This document shows, in pieces, positions 26,389-36,225 of a DNA stretch of 64,000 bases. The DNA lies in the NCBI RefSeq assembly GCF_025398335.1, contig NZ_JAODOO010000018.1, positions 1 to 64,000 of the forward strand, read 5' to 3'. This DNA is from Clostridium sp. CX1 (GTDB taxonomy: Bacteria; Bacillota; Clostridia; Clostridiales; Clostridiaceae). Every line of letters begins with the position of its first letter. The first letter of the stretch is position 1. Made by a program: the position numbers and the translations under genes. The notes under the pieces were generated by a model. The model searched no databases. It saw only the letters and a list, made by a program, of their open reading frames with translations, and was not told the DNA's origin.

Positions 26389-26460
26389 ATATTAATAGTA
26401 TATATAACAGTTTATCTTTATAAAAGTAAGTTGGGAGGACTTTTAGCTGGGGGTGAGAAA

Positions 26461-27195
26461 ATGAAGTACACACGGTATGATCTGAAAAGGAAAAACGATA
26501 ATAAAGCTTTTATATTAATGATACTTTTGGTATTTATTTTAGCCTTTATACTTGGAACTGCTATCTTTAGATTGTTGACAGGAAACGCTTTAGGCTTTAA
26601 TAGTGGGGGAAGTAACACTAATAATGGGGGTAGCGTTAATAATTCATCTAAAGCAGTAGATAGTTCTAGCAAGAACACAGATACTAGTGATAAAATTGTT
26701 AAATACATAGCAGTACAGGGTGGTATATACCAAAACAAGGAGAATGTAGACAGTGAGAAGAATCTATTGATACAGTACGGAACTCCTTTTACAGTAGTTG
26801 AGAATGACAAAACTAGAGTGTTTTTAGGAGTTTATACGGAAAGTCATGGAGAGGAAATAATTAAATCTCTTTCAGAACAAAAGGTAGACAACTCTAAAAT
26901 GCTTTTTACCATAAGTAAGAAGGACCTATGTGATAGTGAGATAACGGAAATAATAAATGCTAATCTACAAATATTAAACAAGCTATCAGAAAAAGATGTT
27001 AAGGCTATACAGACAGAAGAGTTAAAGAAGTGGTGTTCATCTTTAAAAAAAGTAGATAAGGATAGTAAAAATATAAATTTACTGAATGATATCAAGAATC
27101 ATGTCAATAATATGCCTAAGGAGTTGCCTAAAGACAAGGCTGCAGAAAATTACGCTTACATATATAGTATTTTAAAAAAAATGAGTCAAAAGTAG
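26461..27195 (+). CDS. Membrane-anchored SPOR-like protein
   Basis: The 244-residue protein has a short basic cytoplasmic tail and one membrane segment (about 17-40, ILMILLVFILAFILGTAIF). A Ser/Asn/Gly-rich linker follows. A domain at about 75-140 resembles the SPOR fold (IAVQGGIYQNKENVDSEKN, VFLGVYTESHGEEIIKSL), which binds denuded peptidoglycan. The last 100 residues are helical. GGGGTGAG before ATG 26461 sets the start, ten codons inside the open frame. Position upstream of maf-radC-mreB is usual in Clostridium and suggests an envelope or division role. Confidence 0.75.
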   Translation: MKYTRYDLKRKNDNKAFILMILLVFILAFILGTAIFRLLTGNALGFNSGGSNTNNGGSVNNSSKAVDSSSKNTDTSDKIVKYIAVQGGIYQNKENVDSEKNLLIQYGTPFTVVENDKTRVFLGVYTESHGEEIIKSLSEQKVDNSKMLFTISKKDLCDSEITEIINANLQILNKLSEKDVKAIQTEELKKWCSSLKKVDKDSKNINLLNDIKNHVNNMPKELPKDKAAENYAYIYSILKKMSQK

Positions 27196-27210
27196 AATAA
27201 GATAACTGCT

Positions 27211-27253
27211 ATAAGCTTTAAGTATGTATAGGTACTTAAAGCTTATTGTTTTT
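27211..27253 (+). terminator. Terminator after the SPOR-like gene
   Basis: Perfect 14-bp stem ATAAGCTTTAAGTA/TACTTAAAGCTTAT with TGTTTTT tail. Confidence 0.88.
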
Positions 27254-27435
27254 CATCCTAATTATTAATGAAGGGAACTTAAGTTTTCAAATAGATAAAG
27301 AGAAACTTTATAAGTCTTTATCATGAATAAACAACCTGTAAATTATTTTAAAAATTTTTCTAAACAATATCATATATACTTGTTTATGAATTTATTAAAT
27401 GATAAACTATATTAGATATATTATTAAGGTAGGGG

Positions 27436-27702
27436 ATGTCTGTGAGAGGGGTTGAAAAAGGCATAAGTTTCTTATGGTTTATAATATTCTTAGGCGCTGT
27501 ATGTGGCAGTCTCATTGGAGATATACTAGGAAGTAGCCTAAGTATTTTAAATTTTCTCAAGGACTCTTATGCGATAGGTACATCAACACCAATTATATTA
27601 AATCTTAAGGTTATGGTTTTAACTTTAGGTTTGAATTTTAATATTAATATTATGACTATAATTGGTATAATTGTGGCTATAATACTATACAGAAGATATT
27701 AG
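27436..27702 (+). CDS. Small membrane protein (DUF4321 type)
   Basis: The 88-residue protein has two hydrophobic segments (about 9-32 and 62-85) and a glycine-rich first helix ([16 protein letters not shown]). It matches the DUF4321 family by layout and by its place directly upstream of maf-radC-mreB. Function unknown. AGGTAGGGG lies just before the ATG; an alternative GTG is two codons downstream. Confidence 0.78.
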   Translation: MSVRGVEKGISFLWFIIFLGAVCGSLIGDILGSSLSILNFLKDSYAIGTSTPIILNLKVMVLTLGLNFNINIMTIIGIIVAIILYRRY

Positions 27703-27713
27703 GAAGTGGGATT

Positions 27714-28289
27714 ATGAAAATCATTTTAGCGTCGGCTTCTAGCAGAAGACAGGAGTTACTAAATAGATTGACAGAGGATTTTAAAATTATAGTTAGTGAT
27801 TTTGATGAAAGTTCTGTTGAATTTAAAGGTGACTGTGGTTCCTATGTTATGGAGTTAGCAGAAGGGAAAGCTTTAGACGTCTGTAATAAAGTAAAAGAAG
27901 AGACTATTGTAATAGGATGTGACACTATAGTGTCTTATAAGGACACTATACTAGGAAAGCCACAGGATAAAAAAGAGGCATTTAATATGCTTAAGCTTCT
28001 AAGTGGCAACATACATCAGGTATACTCTGGAATAGCTGTTGTAAATAACAGCAGCGGTAAAATAATAAGGGAGTTTATCTGTACAGATGTAAAATTTGAC
28101 AAATTATCCGACGAGCAAATAGAAAAGTACATAGAAAAGGGAGAGTATGCAGATAAAGCAGGAGCTTATGGCATCCAAGGATATGGTGGAATTTTTGTTG
28201 AAGAAATTCACGGGTGCTATTATAATGTTGTAGGGCTTCCTTTAAATAAATTGTCAAAGATGCTGAAGGAGATGGGGGTAAATCTATAA
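27714..28289 (+). CDS. maf: Maf-like nucleoside triphosphate pyrophosphatase
   Basis: The 191-residue enzyme hydrolyses non-canonical or modified NTPs (dTTP/UTP type) to NMP and PPi. Motifs: [13 protein letters not shown] at the start, [16 protein letters not shown] with the conserved Asp, GKPQDKKEA, and [10 protein letters not shown] near the C-terminus. It is first in the maf-radC-mreBCD run, only 11 bases after the DUF4321 gene. Confidence 0.93.
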   Translation: MKIILASASSRRQELLNRLTEDFKIIVSDFDESSVEFKGDCGSYVMELAEGKALDVCNKVKEETIVIGCDTIVSYKDTILGKPQDKKEAFNMLKLLSGNIHQVYSGIAVVNNSSGKIIREFICTDVKFDKLSDEQIEKYIEKGEYADKAGAYGIQGYGGIFVEEIHGCYYNVVGLPLNKLSKMLKEMGVNL

Positions 28290-28302
28290 GGAGTATAATT
28301 TT

Positions 28303-28989
28303 ATGGAAGAAACTTTAAAGATTATGGATTTACCAGAAGGCGAAAGACCTAGAGAGAGATTGTTAAGATACGGTGTTGAGGCTTTATCAAATGCTGAACT
28401 TTTAGCAGTGATTTTAAGATCCGGAAGTAAAAAAGAAAATATATTAAACTTAAGCAGTAGAATTATTAAGGAAAATGGGGGATTAAGTGGCATTTTAAAT
28501 TCCACGTTAGAAGATTTTATAAGCCTCCATGGAGTTGGTAAGGTAAAAGCGGCACAACTTATGGCTTTAGTAGAAATTTCTAAAAGATTTAAGTCCTACA
28601 AAAATGGTGATGAATATAAAATATCCTCACCAAAGGATGCGGCAGATTTAGTTATGGAAGAAATGAGAAGTTTAAAACAGGAGCATCTAAAGGTAATAAT
28701 GTTAAATACAAAAAATGTAGTAATTTTTACTAAGGATGTTTCCGTTGGAAGTCTAAATTCATCTATAGTTCATCCAAGGGAAGTATTTTGCGATGCTATT
28801 AGAAAAAATAGTGCTTCCATAATTATATGTCACAATCATCCATCAGGGGACCCCGTTCCTAGCAATGAAGATATTAATATAACTTGCAGGTTAAAAGAAT
28901 GTGGAAAACTTTTAGGTGTTGACTTATTAGACCATTTGATTATAGGAAATGGAAAATACACTAGTCTTAAGGAAAAAGGAATAGTGTAA
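28303..28989 (+). CDS. radC: RadC family JAB-domain protein
   Basis: The 228-residue protein has a helix-hairpin-helix-like N-terminal half (LHGVGKVKAAQLMAL) and a C-terminal JAB/MPN metalloprotease-like domain. The zinc motif is HNHPSGDPVPSNED and the upstream catalytic Glu lies in HPREVF. The biochemical role of RadC is not settled despite the old DNA-repair name. It is in operon with maf and mreB. Confidence 0.93.
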   Translation: MEETLKIMDLPEGERPRERLLRYGVEALSNAELLAVILRSGSKKENILNLSSRIIKENGGLSGILNSTLEDFISLHGVGKVKAAQLMALVEISKRFKSYKNGDEYKISSPKDAADLVMEEMRSLKQEHLKVIMLNTKNVVIFTKDVSVGSLNSSIVHPREVFCDAIRKNSASIIICHNHPSGDPVPSNEDINITCRLKECGKLLGVDLLDHLIIGNGKYTSLKEKGIV

Positions 28990-29010
28990 AAAGTGAAAGG
29001 AGAATTTAGA

Positions 29011-30021
29011 ATGGGATTTTTCGGAATGTCTAAGGACATGGGAATTGATTTAGGAACAGCTAACACTTTAATATATGTTAAGGGAAAAGGTATTATGCTT
29101 AGAGAGCCCTCAGTAGTGGCTATTAACAGTGATGTAAAGAAGGTACTTGCTGTTGGTGATGAGGCAAAGCAAATGATTGGAAGAACTCCAGGAAACATAG
29201 TTGCTATAAGACCACTAAAGGATGGAGTTATAGCTGATTTTGACGTAACTCAAACAATGTTAAGAAAGTTTATTGAAAAAGTGAGTCCAAAGTCTGCTTT
29301 TACAAGTCCTAGAATAGTAGTATGCTTTCCATCAGGAGTAACTGAGGTTGAAAAGAGAGCAATAGATGAGGCTACAAAACAGGCTGGTGCAAGAGATGTA
29401 TTGCTTATGGAAGAGCCTATGGCAGCGGCAATTGGTGCTGGACTTCCAGTAAATGAGCCAACAGGAAGCATGATTGTTGACATCGGAGGAGGTACTACAG
29501 AAGTAGCTGTAATATCTCTTGGAGGTATTGTTACAAGTAAATCCCTAAGAGTTGCTGGTGATGAACTAGAGCATGCTATAATGAGCTATATTAAGAAAGA
29601 ATATAGTCTTGCTATAGGAGAAAGAACAGCAGAAAATGTTAAGATAGAGCTAGGTTCAGCCTTTGATACTGGAGAAGAAAACTCTATGGAAATAAGAGGA
29701 AGAGACCTTATTTCAGGTCTACCTAAGGTTATAAACATTACATCACCAGAAGTAAGAGAGGCTTTAAAGGAACCAGTAGCAGCAATAATTGACTCAATTA
29801 AAACAACTCTTGAAAAAACTCCACCAGAACTTGCTTCAGATATTATGGACAAAGGAATTATGTTAGCAGGTGGTGGTGCTATGCTTAGAGGACTAGACCT
29901 GCTTATAAATAAAGAAACTCATATGCCTGTTCATATAGCAGAATCTCCTCTTGACTGTGTTGCACTAGGCGCTGGAAAGGCACTAGACACTATTGATAAA
30001 ATAGTAGCTAGCAGAAAATAG
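29011..30021 (+). CDS. mreB: Rod-shape determining protein MreB
   Basis: The 336-residue bacterial actin organises lateral wall synthesis. Nucleotide-binding motifs: [17 protein letters not shown] (phosphate 1), [16 protein letters not shown] (phosphate 2) and [13 protein letters not shown] (adenosine). The longest frame begins at GTG 28993, but AAAGGAG (28996-29002) and family length support ATG 29011. It is followed by mreC, mreD and the class B PBP, the standard elongasome operon. Confidence 0.96.
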   Translation: MGFFGMSKDMGIDLGTANTLIYVKGKGIMLREPSVVAINSDVKKVLAVGDEAKQMIGRTPGNIVAIRPLKDGVIADFDVTQTMLRKFIEKVSPKSAFTSPRIVVCFPSGVTEVEKRAIDEATKQAGARDVLLMEEPMAAAIGAGLPVNEPTGSMIVDIGGGTTEVAVISLGGIVTSKSLRVAGDELEHAIMSYIKKEYSLAIGERTAENVKIELGSAFDTGEENSMEIRGRDLISGLPKVINITSPEVREALKEPVAAIIDSIKTTLEKTPPELASDIMDKGIMLAGGGAMLRGLDLLINKETHMPVHIAESPLDCVALGAGKALDTIDKIVASRK

Positions 30022-30030
30022 AAAATAGAC

Positions 30031-30876
30031 ATGAAATTTTTGAAGAATAAACTGGCGGTAACTATAGTGGTACTGTCAGTTACATTTTTAATTTTAATTT
30101 CACGCAGTATTAAGAGGGATAGTATTTCATACATGGGAAATGGTATAGGAATAACCTTTAATTCCCTGCAGGGTGGTTTGTATAAGTTTAATACTAAGGT
30201 TAAAGATTCTGTAAGTTTTATTTTTAGTTTTTCAAGAGTAAAAGAGGAAAATGAGCAGTTGAAAAAGAAAAATAGTCAGCTTGAAAGCAAGGCTCTTGAT
30301 TACGATTCATTAAAAAATGAAAATGAGAGATTAAGAGAAATGCTGAACTTTAAAGATCAGAGATCAGAATATAATTATATTGGCTGTGACATAATAGGGA
30401 AAAGTGGTAGTGGACTTTTAGATCAATTTGTAATAAATAAGGGAAGTAAAGATGGTATTGAAAAACAAATGATTGCAATAACTTCTCAAGGGTTAGTTGG
30501 TCAGGTTACTAGTGTTGGAAGTAACTGGGCTATAGTTCAGACCTTAGCTAACGAGAATCTGGCAGTAAGCGGAACCATAGAAAGCACAAATGATAACAGT
30601 GGAATAGTTAAAGGTTACAAAGACAGTGATAACAGATTACTTGCAAAGTTATACTATCTTCCTTTAGATTCAAGTGTTAAAAAAGGCGATGTAATATTAA
30701 CTTCAGGGCTTGGCGGACTTTATCCAAAGGGAATAAGAATTGGATCTGTAATAAATGTAGAAGAGGATAAGGGCAAAGTAATGAAAAATGCTGTAATTAA
30801 GCCTTATGTTGACTTTAACAAGCTTGAAGAACTGTTCATAGTTTTACCTAAGAACAAAATAGAAGTAAAGTACTAA
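30031..30876 (+). CDS. mreC: Rod-shape determining protein MreC
   Basis: The 281-residue protein has an N-terminal membrane anchor (about 8-24), a coiled coil (about 68-110, KEENEQLKKKNSQLESK) and the extracellular double beta-barrel MreC domain (TSQGLVGQVTSVGSNWA, TSGLGGLYPKGIRIGSV). It links MreB/MreD to the peptidoglycan synthases. No good ribosome site precedes the ATG (GAAAATAGAC), and it starts 9 bases after mreB, so translation is probably coupled. Confidence 0.94.
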   Translation: MKFLKNKLAVTIVVLSVTFLILISRSIKRDSISYMGNGIGITFNSLQGGLYKFNTKVKDSVSFIFSFSRVKEENEQLKKKNSQLESKALDYDSLKNENERLREMLNFKDQRSEYNYIGCDIIGKSGSGLLDQFVINKGSKDGIEKQMIAITSQGLVGQVTSVGSNWAIVQTLANENLAVSGTIESTNDNSGIVKGYKDSDNRLLAKLYYLPLDSSVKKGDVILTSGLGGLYPKGIRIGSVINVEEDKGKVMKNAVIKPYVDFNKLEELFIVLPKNKIEVKY

Positions 30877-30887
30877 GGTGATATAAG

Positions 30888-31379
30888 ATGAAAAAAATAA
30901 TGATTTTGGCTCTTTTATCAATTCTATTTTTTATATTAGATAATATATTTATGCCTTTTTTAGCAGTAAAAACTATCTATCCTAGTATGGTTTTAGTTTT
31001 TATAATCTGCTATTCTATTGTTAACGGGAAATGGGAAGGTTTGTGGCTAGGTGTGTTTTGTGGTCTGCTTCAAGATGCATATTTTACTAGTGCTTTTGGA
31101 CTAAATGCTTTTGTAAATATGATAGTGTGCGTAATAGCAGGGGTTATAGGAGACAACATATTCAAGGAAAAGAGGCTAATTCCGGTAGCATCCTGCTTTA
31201 TGCTTAGTTTTTTAAAGGGTATTTTGTTGCTTTTAATACTATATTTAAATGCAATATATATGGACTTTAAAGACATACTTTATATAAGTCTTTATAATAG
31301 TATTGTCTGCGTGCTACTTTATAAAAGTATATATAAACTCTGCGGAAAAGAATATATGCAGAGACGATGGAAGTTTTAG
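30888..31379 (+). CDS. mreD: Rod-shape determining protein MreD
   Basis: The 163-residue integral membrane protein has five to six hydrophobic helices and the family motif GLWLGVFCGLLQDAYF (about 51-66). It works with MreC and the RodA/PBP2 pair. It has its own AAGGTGAT site and lies within the mre operon. Confidence 0.9.
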   Translation: MKKIMILALLSILFFILDNIFMPFLAVKTIYPSMVLVFIICYSIVNGKWEGLWLGVFCGLLQDAYFTSAFGLNAFVNMIVCVIAGVIGDNIFKEKRLIPVASCFMLSFLKGILLLLILYLNAIYMDFKDILYISLYNSIVCVLLYKSIYKLCGKEYMQRRWKF

Positions 31380-31394
31380 AGGAATGGTGATTCT

Positions 31395-34169
31395 ATGAAG
31401 GGAAATAATAAGAGAGAGTTTACTAGATACACTGCATTAATAGTAATAATGATAGGTATATTTACTGCTATTGCCTCAAAACTATTTACTCTTCAGGTGC
31501 TGAGGGCTGAGGAATTTAAAGAAAAGGCAAATAATAGATCTATAAGGGAAATTCCAGATGCTGCGCCAAGAGGAAATATTCTTGATAAAAATGGAGTTCC
31601 TCTAGCTGTTAACACTCAAAGTTACGTCTTGGTATACAATCAAACAGATGAAAGTGACAAGACTTTTTTTGATACTATGGACAAGGTCTTTAAAATATTG
31701 GATGAAAACGGCGAAATTCAGCAAGATGACTTTGAACTTAAAATAGATCCTTTTAGGTTTGAGTTTAGAAGTGATGACCCACAAGTAAAGAGAACTATTG
31801 AGTTAAGATTTAAAAAAGACAGAGGATTACATGAAGAAATTAGTAGAAAGATACTAGACGATAAAAAAGGTGAGGTAACAAAAGAAGAACAGCAAAAAAT
31901 TGATGAGGAATTACTTAAGATAACCCCAGAAGAAACCTTTAAAAAGCTAGTTAAACAATATAAAATAGATGAGAGTAAATATCCTTTAGATAAGCAAAGA
32001 AGATTTATGATAGTTAAAGATACTTTAAAGATGCAGAGCTTTTCAGGGTATAAGCCTGTAGTAGTGGCAAGTAATATAAAAAAGGAAACTGCATTTAAGT
32101 TTTTACAGATGTTAAATGAACTTCCAGGTATTGATGTAAATACTCAGCCTATAAGAACTTACCCTAATGGAGAAATAGGTTCTGCTTTCTTAGGATATAT
32201 ATCAAAGATCAGCTCTGATCAAGATAAGTATCAGGAAAAAGGATATGACACAAGCACAGATTATGTAGGGGCTGCAGGTATTGAAAGTGTATTTGAAGAT
32301 AGACTTAAAGGATCAAAGGGTGGAAGAATAGTAAAGCTTAATAAACAAGGAAGAATAATAGAAGAGCTTGGAAGAAGAGAACCTTATCCAGGACAAAGTA
32401 TTCAATTGACAATTGACAAGGATGTGCAGGCAGCTGCAGAAAAATCCTTAGATGAAGTTATGACTAATTTAAGGAATAACCCATATAATGGAGACGTAAA
32501 TACATCCAATGCTACCAGAGGAGCTGCTGTAGCTATAGATGTTAATACTGGTGCAGTAATAGCTTTGGCAAGTAGACCAGGATATGATCCTAATTTATTT
32601 GCAGCACCAGGAAGATTGTCTTCAGAATTATACAAAAAGTACTTTAGCCCTGATTTAGGAGAGTTTGGAAGAGAGTATATTTATCAGCGGGGACTTACAG
32701 GATATTATCAAGGAAAAAGTGTAGAAGATGTATTAAATGTATTATTCCCTTTAGATAAAGGAATTGAAAATAATACAACTATAAGACAGGATACCTACGA
32801 TATATATCCAAAGCCATTTTATAACTATGCTACTCAATCTGTTGTACCTCCAGGTTCTACCTTTAAGCCTATGACTGCTATTGCTGGGCTTGAAAGTGGT
32901 GTTATAACACCAGGATATACCATATTTGATAATGGAACCTTTGATATGGGTGGAGGACATATTACTCATTTTGCTGTTGGAGGCTATGGTCCAGTAGATT
33001 TGGCAAAGGGCTTAGAGGTATCAAGTAACCCTTACTTTATGACTGTAGGAAAGCTAATGAGAGAAGCTTTTGGTGATGATATACTAGCCAAATATGCTTG
33101 GAAATTTGGATTAGGTGCACAACCAAACTCTAATGTTAAGCCAGCTACAGGTATAGAGATACCAGAAAGATTTGGCCAGGTGTTTAATAGTTATTCTATA
33201 AAAAATATCTATGCTAGTCAGTATTTATGGCGAACTATGGAGACACTTAAAAATGGAACAGATAATAGAGGTTCAAGTTACACTGCTATAGATTTGTATG
33301 ACGACAAAGGTGATTCAGATAAGGTAAAGGGAATCAAAAGTGACTTAAAGAAATTAATACAAGAGTCTATAAAAGAAGGAAGCAAGGTTTTTGACAAATC
33401 CAAGTACAGGACTTTATTACAAGACTTAGTTGCTTCTGATCCAAAATACAGTGGTAAAAGTATTAATAAAAAAGAAATAGATTCAATGATAGATGCAATT
33501 TACTATGTTACTGTCTCTGACGCAAACAGTCAGCTAAGAGTTGGTGCTAATATGTATAACGCATCTATAGGTCAAGGGATAAGCAATTTTACACCACTTC
33601 AAATGGCTAATTTTGCAGCAACAATTGCTAATGGTGGTACTAGGTATAAATTGCACTTAGTAGACAAAATATTAAATGCTGATGGAAAAGTTATTGAGGA
33701 AGTTAAACCAGAAGTAATAGAAAAAACAGGTGTTAAACCAGAAACCTTAGAAGCTGTTAGATATGGAATGTCATTGGTTAACAGCGGGGAAGATGGAACA
33801 GCTGCGCAGGCCTTTAAGGGATTTCCATTGAAAACTGCAGGTAAAACCGGTTCAGCAACTTTCAGTAACTCTCAGGATGCTTTTGGAAGAACTTCTTACG
33901 GTCTTTATGTTGGATTTGCACCTTATGAAAATCCTCAAATAGCAGTATGTGCTATAGTGTTTGACGGTGGACACGGAGGTTTTGTAGCACCAGTTGCAAG
34001 AGCTATGTATGATGCATACTTTAAATTAGAGAACGGACAAAACACAGACCAAAATTCTAATAATGCACAAAATAGCGGGCAGAATGAAACATCTACAAAT
34101 ACTGATGCTCAAGGAAATACTGAAAACAATAGTGGAAATAATTCAGGGAATACTGAAGGACAACAGTAA
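31395..34169 (+). CDS. mrdA: Class B penicillin-binding protein 2 (elongation transpeptidase)
   Basis: The 924-residue protein has an N-terminal membrane anchor (about 14-32), a PBP dimerisation domain (ARGNILDKNGVPLAVNT, about 55-340) and the transpeptidase domain. The active-site motifs are STFK (GSTFKPMTA), SSN (VSSNPYF) and KTGS (AGKTGSAT). The last 35 residues are a low-complexity Asn/Gln/Ser/Gly tail outside the cell. It crosslinks lateral-wall peptidoglycan with RodA and MreBCD. It is longer than the E. coli enzyme (633 aa) because of insertions around the active-site domain, as is common in clostridia. Confidence 0.94.
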   Translation: MKGNNKREFTRYTALIVIMIGIFTAIASKLFTLQVLRAEEFKEKANNRSIREIPDAAPRGNILDKNGVPLAVNTQSYVLVYNQTDESDKTFFDTMDKVFKILDENGEIQQDDFELKIDPFRFEFRSDDPQVKRTIELRFKKDRGLHEEISRKILDDKKGEVTKEEQQKIDEELLKITPEETFKKLVKQYKIDESKYPLDKQRRFMIVKDTLKMQSFSGYKPVVVASNIKKETAFKFLQMLNELPGIDVNTQPIRTYPNGEIGSAFLGYISKISSDQDKYQEKGYDTSTDYVGAAGIESVFEDRLKGSKGGRIVKLNKQGRIIEELGRREPYPGQSIQLTIDKDVQAAAEKSLDEVMTNLRNNPYNGDVNTSNATRGAAVAIDVNTGAVIALASRPGYDPNLFAAPGRLSSELYKKYFSPDLGEFGREYIYQRGLTGYYQGKSVEDVLNVLFPLDKGIENNTTIRQDTYDIYPKPFYNYATQSVVPPGSTFKPMTAIAGLESGVITPGYTIFDNGTFDMGGGHITHFAVGGYGPVDLAKGLEVSSNPYFMTVGKLMREAFGDDILAKYAWKFGLGAQPNSNVKPATGIEIPERFGQVFNSYSIKNIYASQYLWRTMETLKNGTDNRGSSYTAIDLYDDKGDSDKVKGIKSDLKKLIQESIKEGSKVFDKSKYRTLLQDLVASDPKYSGKSINKKEIDSMIDAIYYVTVSDANSQLRVGANMYNASIGQGISNFTPLQMANFAATIANGGTRYKLHLVDKILNADGKVIEEVKPEVIEKTGVKPETLEAVRYGMSLVNSGEDGTAAQAFKGFPLKTAGKTGSATFSNSQDAFGRTSYGLYVGFAPYENPQIAVCAIVFDGGHGGFVAPVARAMYDAYFKLENGQNTDQNSNNAQNSGQNETSTNTDAQGNTENNSGNNSGNTEGQQ

Positions 34170-34276
34170 AAATAGGGAATTGGGAATGGGAAATTAGAAA
34201 TAAGAGATAGTTTTTCTACTAGTGTCGAAAAGTCATCTATTATTTCTAATCCCAATTGCCGGTTTCCTATTTTATT
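34168..34276. repeat. Dispersed imperfect palindromic repeat A
   Basis: Arms of about 40 bases (beginning AAAATAGGGAATTGGG; ending with its imperfect complement CCGGTTTCCTATTTT) enclose a short loop between mrdA and minC. Shares GGGAATGGGAAA-type sequence with the elements at 42.3 and 52.7 kb. The T-rich right side may also end transcription. Confidence 0.65.
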
Positions 34277-34416
34277 TTTATGTTAATATGTCTTGATTTG
34301 TACAAAATATAAATTTTGAAAACCTTTTTCCTTTTTAGAAAATAAAATTAAAATTTAGAAGGATTTAAGGGTGCTATGTTGAAATATAAAGTATGGTGGT
34401 TTATTGGAGGTCTAAT

Positions 34417-35049
34417 ATGGTTGATGATAATATTGTAATTAAAGGTAATAGAGATGGAATAAATGCAGTTATAAATATGAATAAGTTTAAAGATTTTGAC
34501 GAAATGCTCGATATATTAACAAAAAGGCTGTCAGCAGGAAAATCCTTTTACAAAGGATGCACTCTAAAAATAACCACTGAGCTTAAGTATATAAATGATA
34601 AAGAATTTAGAAAGTTAAAGGATGTTCTATTTGAGCAATTTTTAATAAAAGACTGTATACTTGAAGATAAGGAAGAAAAAAGTGCTAAGATTTTTTCAGG
34701 TATTTATGAAGGTCGTACAAAATTTCTAAGAAGAACTATAAGAAGTGGACAGGTTATAAATTACCCAGGAAATGTAGTTATAATTGGGGATGTTAATGCA
34801 GGGGCAGAGATATATGCTGCTGGTAATGTAATAGTCCTTGGATCCCTAAGAGGATATGTACATGCTGGCTTTGGAGGAAACACTAGAGCTTTGGTTGCGG
34901 CATTTTATTTACAGCCAGAAATATTAAGAATTTCAGATATTATGACTAGGTCTCCTGAGGATAATGTTAAACCGCAGTATCCGGAGGTTGCAAGAGTAAA
35001 AGGGGACACAATAATCGTAGAACCATATTTGCCTAATAAATTTATTTAA
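34417..35049 (+). CDS. minC: Septum site-determining protein MinC
   Basis: The 210-residue FtsZ-assembly inhibitor has an N-terminal domain (about 1-95) and a C-terminal right-handed beta-helix ([35 protein letters not shown] within about 105-180) that binds MinD. TTGGAGG at 34404-34410 sets the start at ATG 34417. The minCDE order and 14-base spacing to minD show one operon. Confidence 0.93.
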   Translation: MVDDNIVIKGNRDGINAVINMNKFKDFDEMLDILTKRLSAGKSFYKGCTLKITTELKYINDKEFRKLKDVLFEQFLIKDCILEDKEEKSAKIFSGIYEGRTKFLRRTIRSGQVINYPGNVVIIGDVNAGAEIYAAGNVIVLGSLRGYVHAGFGGNTRALVAAFYLQPEILRISDIMTRSPEDNVKPQYPEVARVKGDTIIVEPYLPNKFI

Positions 35050-35063
35050 TGGAGGTAGTGTAG

Positions 35064-35861
35064 ATGGGAGAAGCTATAGTAGTAACATCAGGTAAGGGTG
35101 GAGTTGGAAAAACTACTACCACAGCGAATATTGGAACAGGCTTAGCTGCACTGGGGAAAAGTGTCGTTGTAATTGATGGAGATACAGGACTTAGAAATCT
35201 TGATGTTTTAATGGGACTAGAAAACAGAATCGTTTTCACACTAATAGATGTAATAGAAGGAAAATGTAGATTAAAGCAAGCTTTAATAAAAGATAAAAGA
35301 TTACCGCATCTTTTTCTGCTTCCTACAGCACAGACACGTGATAAAGATGATGTAAGTGCAGAGCAAATGTTAGACTTAGTATCTGAATTGAAAAAAGAAT
35401 TTGATTACGTTATAATAGACTGCCCAGCTGGAATAGAGCAGGGATTTGAAAATGCCATTATTGGTGCAGATAGAGCACTAGTAGTAGTAAATCCTGAAGT
35501 AACTTCTGTAAGAGATTCTGATAGGGTTATCGGTAAATTAGATGCTAGAGGTTTAGAGAATCATCAACTTATAATAAACAGAATAAATTATAAAATGACA
35601 CAAAATGGAGATATGCTTGACGTTAATGATATATTAGATAGCTTAGCAATAAAGTTATTAGGAGTAGTGCCTGATGACAGGACCATTACTGTTTCGACTA
35701 ATAAAGGAGAGCCAGTAGTACTAGATGATAAGGCACTTGCGGGACAGGCTTTTAAAAATATAGCGAGAAGAATAACTGGTGAGACAGTACCCTTTATGGA
35801 TTTAAGCATTGGACAAGAAGGATTATTCTCATCCATAAGAAAGTTATTTCGCATTAAATAG
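35064..35861 (+). CDS. minD: Septum site-determining ATPase MinD
   Basis: The 265-residue ParA-type ATPase has a deviant Walker A SGKGGVGKTTTTANIG (residues 9-24), switch VIDGDTGLRNLDVLMGLENR, Walker B DYVIIDCPAGIE and the C-terminal amphipathic membrane-targeting helix (FSSIRKLFRIK). It recruits MinC to the membrane and is displaced by MinE. Confidence 0.96.
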   Translation: MGEAIVVTSGKGGVGKTTTTANIGTGLAALGKSVVVIDGDTGLRNLDVLMGLENRIVFTLIDVIEGKCRLKQALIKDKRLPHLFLLPTAQTRDKDDVSAEQMLDLVSELKKEFDYVIIDCPAGIEQGFENAIIGADRALVVVNPEVTSVRDSDRVIGKLDARGLENHQLIINRINYKMTQNGDMLDVNDILDSLAIKLLGVVPDDRTITVSTNKGEPVVLDDKALAGQAFKNIARRITGETVPFMDLSIGQEGLFSSIRKLFRIK

Positions 35862-35872
35862 GGGGTGGAGTA

Positions 35873-36142
35873 ATGGACTTGTTTAAGATGTTTTCTTCAA
35901 AGCCTTCTCCTAAGAATATGGCTAAAGAAAGATTAAAACTTATTTTAATACATGACAGAGCAATGCTTTCTCCAGAATTATTAGAGTCTATAAAAGAAGA
36001 TATACTTACAGTTCTTTCAAAATATGTTGAAATAGATAACGGAGAAATAGAAGTAAGAATGACCCCTCTAGAAGAAATTGAAGGAGATTCGCCGGCGTTA
36101 ATTGCTAGCATTCCGATAAAAAGGATGAAGACAAATAGGTAA
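35873..36142 (+). CDS. minE: Cell division topological specificity factor MinE
   Basis: The 89-residue protein has an N-terminal membrane/MinD-binding part (AKERLKLILIHDRAMLSPE) and a C-terminal dimerisation domain (VEIDNGEIEVRM). With MinCD it allows an oscillating Min system, as known for several clostridia but not for Bacillus subtilis. GGGGGTGGAG precedes the ATG. Confidence 0.93.
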   Translation: MDLFKMFSSKPSPKNMAKERLKLILIHDRAMLSPELLESIKEDILTVLSKYVEIDNGEIEVRMTPLEEIEGDSPALIASIPIKRMKTNR

Positions 36143-36151
36143 GGGCTTGTA

Positions 36152-36187
36152 GGCTATGTATAATTTGTACATAGCATTTTTTTTTCT
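36152..36187 (+). terminator. Terminator of minCDE
   Basis: GCTATGT/ACATAGC stem followed by nine or more T. A TATAAT at 36194-36199 just beyond probably starts rodA transcription. Confidence 0.8.
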
Positions 36188-36225
36188 ATATGATATAATC
36201 ATATTTGTAGTGGAGGGATTAGGAT

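Noticed and set aside
36194-36199. Riboswitch between minE and rodA
   Set aside because: The only structure is a simple terminator hairpin followed by a promoter-like box.
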